This document shows positions 5,405 through 8,794 of a stretch of 8,794 nt of DNA, one piece after another. Position 1 is the stretch's first letter. Each line of letters opens with the position of its first letter. The translations under genes and the position numbers were made by a program. Location of the stretch: contig CABUWD010000086.1 of assembly GCA_902495155.1 (NCBI GenBank), positions 1-8,794 on the forward strand, written 5' to 3'. A model generated the notes under the pieces. It saw nothing but the letters and a program-made list of their open reading frames with translations. It searched no databases and was not told the origin of the DNA. Source of the stretch: an uncultured Collinsella sp. (GTDB taxonomy: Bacteria > Actinomycetota > Coriobacteriia > Coriobacteriales > Coriobacteriaceae).

Positions 5405-6748
5405 ATGTCCAAGAAAAACTATGCTGTGACCATTGCCGGCGGTGGCTCTACCTTCACTCCGGGCATCGCTCTGATGCTGCTTGAGGAGCGCGACCGCTTC
5501 CCGGTCAACAAGGTGACCTTCTACGACAACAACGCCGAGCGCCAGGAGATCGTGGCAAAGGCCTGCGAGATCTACTTCCACGAGAACGCTCCCGAGGTTG
5601 AGTTCAACTACACCACCGACCCCGAAACCGCATTCACCGGGACCGACTTCGTCCTTGCTCACATCCGCGTGGGTCTCTACGCTATGCGCGAGCTCGACGA
5701 GAAGATCCCCCTCAAGTACGGCTGCGTTGGTCAGGAGACCTGCGGTGCCGGCGGTATCGCCTACGGCATGCGCTCCATCGGTGGTGTCATCGAGATCCTC
5801 GACTACATGGAGAAGTACAGCCCCAACGCCTGGATGCTCAACTACTCCAACCCCGCGGCCATCGTCGCCGAGGCCTGCCGCGTGCTGCGCCCCAACAGCC
5901 GCATCATCAACATCTGCGACATGCCGATCGACCTCATGGATAAGATGAGCCGTATGTGCGGCATCAAGGATCGTCGCGAGCTGCAGTATAGCTACTACGG
6001 CCTCAACCACTTTGGTTGGTGGAGCAAGATCTACGACAAGGAGGGTAACGACCTCATGCCGCAGATCAAGGAGCACATGGCAAAGAACGGCTACTTGGAC
6101 GGCATTGAGCACGAGGCCGGTAAGGAGCAGCACGTCGAGGAGAGCTGGATTCACACCTTCGGCAAGGCCAAGGATGTCTATGCTGTCGATCCCGAGACGA
6201 TTCCCAACACCTACCTCAAGTACTACCTGTACCCGGACTATGTTGTCGAGACGTCTGACCCCAACTACACTCGCGCCAATGAGGTTATGGACGGCCGCGA
6301 GAAGAAGGTCTTTGGCGCTTGCCGCGACATCATCGCCAAGGGTACTGCCAAGGACGGCGGCTTTGAGCCCGACGTACACGCCAACTACATCGTCGACCTT
6401 GCCTGCGCGCTGGCCGAGAACACGCTCGAGCGCTTCCTGCTGATTGTCCCCAACGATGGCGCTGTGCCCAACTTCGACCCGACGGCCATGGTCGAGGTGC
6501 CTTGCATCGTTGGCTCTAACGGCTTTGAGAAGATCTGCCAGGGCCCGATCCCGCAGTTCCAGAAGGGCCTGATGGAGCAGCAGGTTTCCGTCGAGAAGCT
6601 CGTTGTCCAGGCTTGGGTCGAGGGCAGCTACCAGAAGCTCTGGCAGGCACTCACGCTCTCCAAGACCATTCCTTCGGCGAGCGTTGCCAAGCAGATCCTG
6701 GACGAGCTCATCGAGGCCAACAAGGATTTCTGGCCCGAGCTTAAGTAA
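5405..6748 (+). CDS. GH4 6-phospho-alpha-glucosidase
   Basis: A 447-residue cytoplasmic glycosidase of family GH4, equivalent to GlvA, MalH or AglB. It cleaves phosphorylated alpha-glucosides from the PTS to glucose 6-phosphate and an aglycone by the NAD+- and Mn2+-dependent redox-elimination mechanism. The N-terminal AGGGSTFTPG (11-20) is the NAD+-binding loop. NYSNPAA (146-152) is family-typical. CDMP at 171-174 marks alpha-glucosidases of this family. C171 and H202 are the expected metal ligands and D172 the expected acid, at the same numbers as I recall for GlvA. Y270 in IPNTYLKYY lies in the region of the catalytic base. Length matches the family (about 440). GAGGAGGA at 5393-5400 supports the start. 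It follows the permease by 155 nt containing a hairpin, so its expression may be set partly separately. Substrate range in characterised relatives includes maltose, sucrose isomers and maltitol phosphates. Confidence 0.95.
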   Translation: MSKKNYAVTIAGGGSTFTPGIALMLLEERDRFPVNKVTFYDNNAERQEIVAKACEIYFHENAPEVEFNYTTDPETAFTGTDFVLAHIRVGLYAMRELDEKIPLKYGCVGQETCGAGGIAYGMRSIGGVIEILDYMEKYSPNAWMLNYSNPAAIVAEACRVLRPNSRIINICDMPIDLMDKMSRMCGIKDRRELQYSYYGLNHFGWWSKIYDKEGNDLMPQIKEHMAKNGYLDGIEHEAGKEQHVEESWIHTFGKAKDVYAVDPETIPNTYLKYYLYPDYVVETSDPNYTRANEVMDGREKKVFGACRDIIAKGTAKDGGFEPDVHANYIVDLACALAENTLERFLLIVPNDGAVPNFDPTAMVEVPCIVGSNGFEKICQGPIPQFQKGLMEQQVSVEKLVVQAWVEGSYQKLWQALTLSKTIPSASVAKQILDELIEANKDFWPELK

Positions 6749-6788
6749 GGACTGCTGTCTCGAACTCTCACGCATCTCTGCTTCATTT

Positions 6789-6832
6789 GCGCCGCCGCGG
6801 TGTCCGGATTCGCCCGGATGCTGCGGCGGCGC
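6789..6832 (+). terminator. GC-rich hairpin after the GH4 gene
   Basis: A perfect 10-bp stem (GCGCCGCCGC 6789-6798 with GCGGCGGCGC 6823-6832) contains an inner TCCGG/CCGGA stem. It lies 40 nt after the GH4 stop codon. No T-run follows (TATACTTA instead), so it is a strong hairpin without a classical U-tract. It probably ends or protects the sugar-operon transcript. Confidence 0.45.
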
Positions 6833-6838
6833 TATACT
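6833..6838 (+). promoter_or_regulatory. Possible -10 element for ychF
   Basis: TATACT lies directly after the GC-rich hairpin and 37 nt before the ychF start codon. Only a poor -35 (TTCGCC, 6809-6814, 18-nt spacer) is available. Placement after a likely transcript end and before a housekeeping gene makes it plausible but weak. Confidence 0.3.
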
Positions 6839-6875
6839 TATGCAGTTTGAAGTACCTGTATCAAAAGGAGCTGTC

Positions 6876-7952
6876 GTGTCCCTTTCCATCGGTATCGTGG
6901 GCCTGCCCAACGTGGGCAAGTCGACGCTGTTCACCGCGCTTACCAAAAAGACCGGCCTTGCCGCCAACTACCCGTTTGCCACGATCGACCCCAACGTGGG
7001 TATCGTCGATGTGCCCGATAGCCGCCTGCAAAAGCTTGCCGACATCGTCAACCCGGGCCGCATTGTGCCGGCTACGGTCGAGTTCGTCGACATCGCTGGC
7101 CTGGTGAAGGGTGCCAACGAGGGCGAGGGTCTGGGCAACCAGTTCTTGGCAAACATCCGCGAGACTGACGCCATCTGCGAGGTCGTGCGCTACTTTAAGG
7201 ACCCCAACGTCATGCGTGAGGTGGGCCGCACGGGCGAGTTTGTCGATCCCGCCGGCGATGCCGACACCATCATGACCGAGCTCATCCTGGCCGACATGGG
7301 CACGCTCGAGAAGCAGCTGCCTAAGCTCGAGAAGGAGGCCAAGCGCGACAAGGAGCTCATGCCCAAGTTCGAGGTGGCCAAGCGCCTGCTTGCCTGGCTC
7401 AACGAGGGCAAGCGCGCCGCATCCATGGAGATGACCGACGAGGAGCGTGCCGCCGCCAAGGGCCTGTTCCTGCTCACCATGAAGCCCATCTTGTACGTGG
7501 CCAACGTGGACGAGGATATGCTCAACGACGATCTGGCACCCATCGACGGCGTCAAACCGCTGCCTATCTGCGCCAAGATCGAGGCCGAGCTTTCCGAGCT
7601 CGATCCCGAGGACGCCGCCGACTACCTGGAGAGCCTGGGCCTGGAGCAGCCCGGCCTGGACGTGCTCGCTCAGGCTGCCTACAAGCTGCTCGGCCTGCAG
7701 TCGTTCTTTACGGCCGGCGAGATGGAGGTCAAGGCCTGGACGGTGCGTCAGGGCGCGACCGCCCCGCAGGCCGCCGGTGTCATCCACACCGACTTTGAGC
7801 GCGGCTTTATTAAGGCCGAGGTCATTGGCTACGACGACTACATCGAGCTCGGCGGCGAGCAGGGCGCCAAGGCCGCCGGTAAGCTGCGTATTGAGGGCAA
7901 GGACTATGTCATGGCCGATGGCGACGTCGTGCACTTCCGCTTTAACGTGTAA
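6876..7952 (+). CDS. ychF: Redox/ribosome-associated ATPase YchF (OLA1 family)
   Basis: A 358-residue member of the universally conserved Obg-related family; E. coli YchF has 363. The protein binds and hydrolyses ATP in preference to GTP and associates with ribosomes; it has been linked to stress and translation control. G1 is GLPNVGKS at 9-16. Switch II DIAGLV at 72-77 has the family hydrophobic replacement of the catalytic residue and is followed by KGANEGEGLGNQFL. G4 is NVDE at 210-213, the altered motif that explains relaxed GTP specificity. CAKIEAEL (232-239) is the G5 region. A helical, probably coiled-coil insertion lies around 140-195, and a C-terminal TGS domain at about 275-356. The GTG start at 6876 is chosen because AAGGAG (6865-6870) lies 5 nt upstream and the protein then starts at the family N-terminus. 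The longer in-frame reading upstream overlaps GH4 and lacks family similarity. Confidence 0.96.
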   Translation: MSLSIGIVGLPNVGKSTLFTALTKKTGLAANYPFATIDPNVGIVDVPDSRLQKLADIVNPGRIVPATVEFVDIAGLVKGANEGEGLGNQFLANIRETDAICEVVRYFKDPNVMREVGRTGEFVDPAGDADTIMTELILADMGTLEKQLPKLEKEAKRDKELMPKFEVAKRLLAWLNEGKRAASMEMTDEERAAAKGLFLLTMKPILYVANVDEDMLNDDLAPIDGVKPLPICAKIEAELSELDPEDAADYLESLGLEQPGLDVLAQAAYKLLGLQSFFTAGEMEVKAWTVRQGATAPQAAGVIHTDFERGFIKAEVIGYDDYIELGGEQGAKAAGKLRIEGKDYVMADGDVVHFRFNV

Positions 7953-7963
7953 GGACGACGCGC

Positions 7964-8347
7964 ATGTTTAAATATGGCAAAAAAGCTGGCTACATGGGCA
8001 TCGCGCTGCTGGTGCTTGCGGTGATTCCGCTGGTGGTTGCAGCGTGTGTTATCCCCAACATTGGCCCCGAGGTGGCAACGAAGTTTAACGCAGCCGGCGA
8101 GGTGACGCGCTGGGGCAAGAGCTACGAGCTGCTGGCGCTTCCGGTGCTCAATTTGCTGCTGAGCGTGGCAACGTACTTTACGGCGGGACGCCAGGCCAAG
8201 AACAATGATGACTCCGCCGCCATGGCGCGCATCGTGTGCGAGCGCTACCTGCGCAACGGTTGCATCACGGGTGTGTTCCTCAACGTGATTAACGTTTACT
8301 TTATGTACTCGGCGATTACCGGAACGGGCTTTGGCTTTGGTTTCTAG
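7964..8347 (+). CDS. Small DUF1648 membrane protein
   Basis: A 127-residue predicted inner-membrane protein. Three hydrophobic helices lie at about 9-30, 54-74 and 100-118. Between the first two, IGPEVATKFNAAGEVTRWG (33-51) matches the DUF1648 signature found in SdpI-type immunity proteins and many small membrane proteins. SdpI itself is longer, so an immunity role should not be assumed. The C-terminus is a short Gly-Phe tail (GTGFGFGF). The start lies 11 nt after the ychF stop, and AAGGA (7951-7955) overlaps that stop, so the two genes are probably co-transcribed and translationally coupled. Function is unknown. Confidence 0.8.
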   Translation: MFKYGKKAGYMGIALLVLAVIPLVVAACVIPNIGPEVATKFNAAGEVTRWGKSYELLALPVLNLLLSVATYFTAGRQAKNNDDSAAMARIVCERYLRNGCITGVFLNVINVYFMYSAITGTGFGFGF

Positions 8348-8356
8348 CTTGTCCTT

Positions 8357-8746
8357 TTAGGCAACGAGCCTGCACGCATATTCAATGGCTGCTGCGAGGC
8401 CGCCGCTCGATCGTGGTTTAAAGACCATGCCGGCGGCGGCCTCGTTTTCGTATCCGGCGCCGCGAAGGGCGAGTGCGATACCGGCTTCCAGGAGAAGGGG
8501 CAGGCCGCGTTGGCTGGTTGCGATTACGGCAGCCTGATTGAGCGAGCAGCCGTGCGTTTGGCATTGGATGGCAAGTTCACCTTGCGCCGGGCAAGGGACC
8601 AGAATGGCGGCGACGCGACTTGATAGCAATGCAAATGCTGTGCGCTCATCGGGCGAGAGACATTCTGCTTCAACGACGACGAGCTTGGGCGGTGTGCTGT
8701 TTGTGCGAAGCGTGGCTCGGTACATGCGGACCGAAGAACCCGACAT
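8357..8746 (-). CDS. Hypothetical protein, 129 residues
   Basis: I do not recognise this protein. It is predicted to be soluble, with alternating hydrophobic strands (KLVVVEAE 21-28, VAAILVP 45-51, QAAVIAT 71-77) and a helical LLLEAGIALALRGAG stretch (84-98), ending in MVFKPRSSGGLAAAIEYACRLVA-like helix. The order vaguely resembles a degenerate receiver or Rossmann-like fold with a KP near the end, but the acidic pocket is not convincing. Cysteines are at 29, 52, 62, 67 and 125. The start is set by AGGAG (complement of 8753-8757), 6 nt before ATG; an upstream TTG at 8770 lacks support. Codon use looks genuine and a promoter-operator lies just upstream. It converges on the DUF1648 gene with a 9-nt gap, and that operon's terminator lies inside its 3' end. 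Confidence 0.65.
   Translation of the reverse strand: MSGSSVRMYRATLRTNSTPPKLVVVEAECLSPDERTAFALLSSRVAAILVPCPAQGELAIQCQTHGCSLNQAAVIATSQRGLPLLLEAGIALALRGAGYENEAAAGMVFKPRSSGGLAAAIEYACRLVA
8395..8448 (+). terminator. Intrinsic terminator of the ychF-DUF1648 unit
   Basis: CGAGGCCGCCGC (8395-8406) pairs exactly with GCGGCGGCCTCG (8433-8444), with a 26-nt loop that can form a short inner stem (TGGT/ACCA). TTTT follows at 8445-8448. It lies 48 nt after the DUF1648 stop codon, in the correct orientation. It sits within the coding region of the convergent minus-strand gene. Confidence 0.65.
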
Positions 8747-8769
8747 AGAAAACTCCTGTGTATTCGGCA

Positions 8770-8793
8770 AAACGTAAACTATAGTTTACGTTT
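8770..8793 (-). promoter_or_regulatory. Perfect 24-bp palindrome overlapping a predicted -10 element
   Basis: The sequence is its own reverse complement for 24 bp: the left half is AAACGTAAACTA and the centre is CTATAG. On the minus strand its middle contains TATAGT (complement of 8778-8783), a good -10 element that would start transcription near 8771, about 25 nt before the hypothetical gene. The -35 would lie beyond the window. The arrangement suggests an operator bound by a dimeric regulator. Confidence 0.6.
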
Positions 8794-8794
8794 A

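Noticed and set aside
6603..6875. N-terminal extension of YchF overlapping the GH4 gene
   Set aside because: The Arg/Ser-rich sequence is out-of-frame GH4 coding; the GTG at 6876 with AAGGAG 5 nt upstream gives the family-normal length.
5330..6967. Another 545-codon open frame on the minus strand opposite the GH4 gene
   Set aside because: Leu/Val/Asp-rich translation typical of an antisense shadow of GC-biased codons; it spans GH4, an intergenic gap and the start of ychF.
6861..7934. Long minus-strand frame opposite ychF
   Set aside because: Same shadow pattern; His/Gly/Leu-rich with no recognisable motif, while the + strand carries all YchF motifs.
7964..8347. DUF1648 protein as a toxin-immunity (SdpI-type) gene
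   Set aside because: No toxin gene or linked regulator is nearby, and the protein lacks the larger SdpI membrane domain; its link is to ychF only.
8538..8777. + strand frame opposite the hypothetical gene
   Set aside because: No ribosome binding site, runs into the palindrome, and lies opposite a frame with a good start site and promoter.

Overview
The window looks like chromosomal DNA from a gut Coriobacteriia, most likely Collinsella or a close relative. I infer this from the moderately high GC, the strong C/G third-position codon bias, the gene content (iron-sulfur electron-transfer protein, PTS sugar cluster, GH4 glucosidase) and short palindromic intergenic elements. No 16S rRNA or other taxonomic marker is present, so the assignment is not proven. 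I see eight protein-coding genes and no tRNA, rRNA, CRISPR array, insertion sequence or phage gene.

Layout. (1) 50-1303 (+): a multi-cluster [4Fe-4S] protein, followed by two inverted repeats in a convergent intergenic region. (2) 1435-3281 (-): a GntR/UTRA regulator resembling TreR and, upstream of it in the same direction, a zinc-dependent medium-chain dehydrogenase of the sorbitol-dehydrogenase type. (3) 3282-3638: a control region of about 350 bp with divergent promoters and several copies of an AGACAAG/CTTGTCT element. (4) 3639-6748 (+): a PTS EIICB permease of the alpha-glucoside (Glc superfamily) type, then a GH4 6-phospho-alpha-glucosidase. (5) 6876-8347 (+): the conserved ATPase/GTPase YchF and a small DUF1648 membrane protein, ending at an intrinsic terminator that lies inside the convergent gene. 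(6) 8357-8746 (-): an unrecognised 129-residue protein, whose predicted promoter -10 lies in a perfect 24-bp palindrome at the window edge.

How the genes work together. The centre (about 1435-6748) reads as one sugar-utilisation locus. The permease would take up and phosphorylate an alpha-glucoside, and the GH4 enzyme would hydrolyse the phosphorylated product to glucose 6-phosphate plus an aglycone. The TreR-like regulator probably binds the palindromic sites placed inside both divergent promoters. The linked polyol-type dehydrogenase suggests, as an inference only, that the aglycone or a co-metabolised substrate is a sugar alcohol, for example sorbitol from maltitol. The YchF/DUF1648 pair and the flanking genes appear to be ordinary chromosomal neighbours. 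I do not see a clearly new defence or mobile system. The most useful leads are the divergent operator layout, the polyol link, the palindrome at the right edge and the REP-like inverted repeat near 1360-1425.
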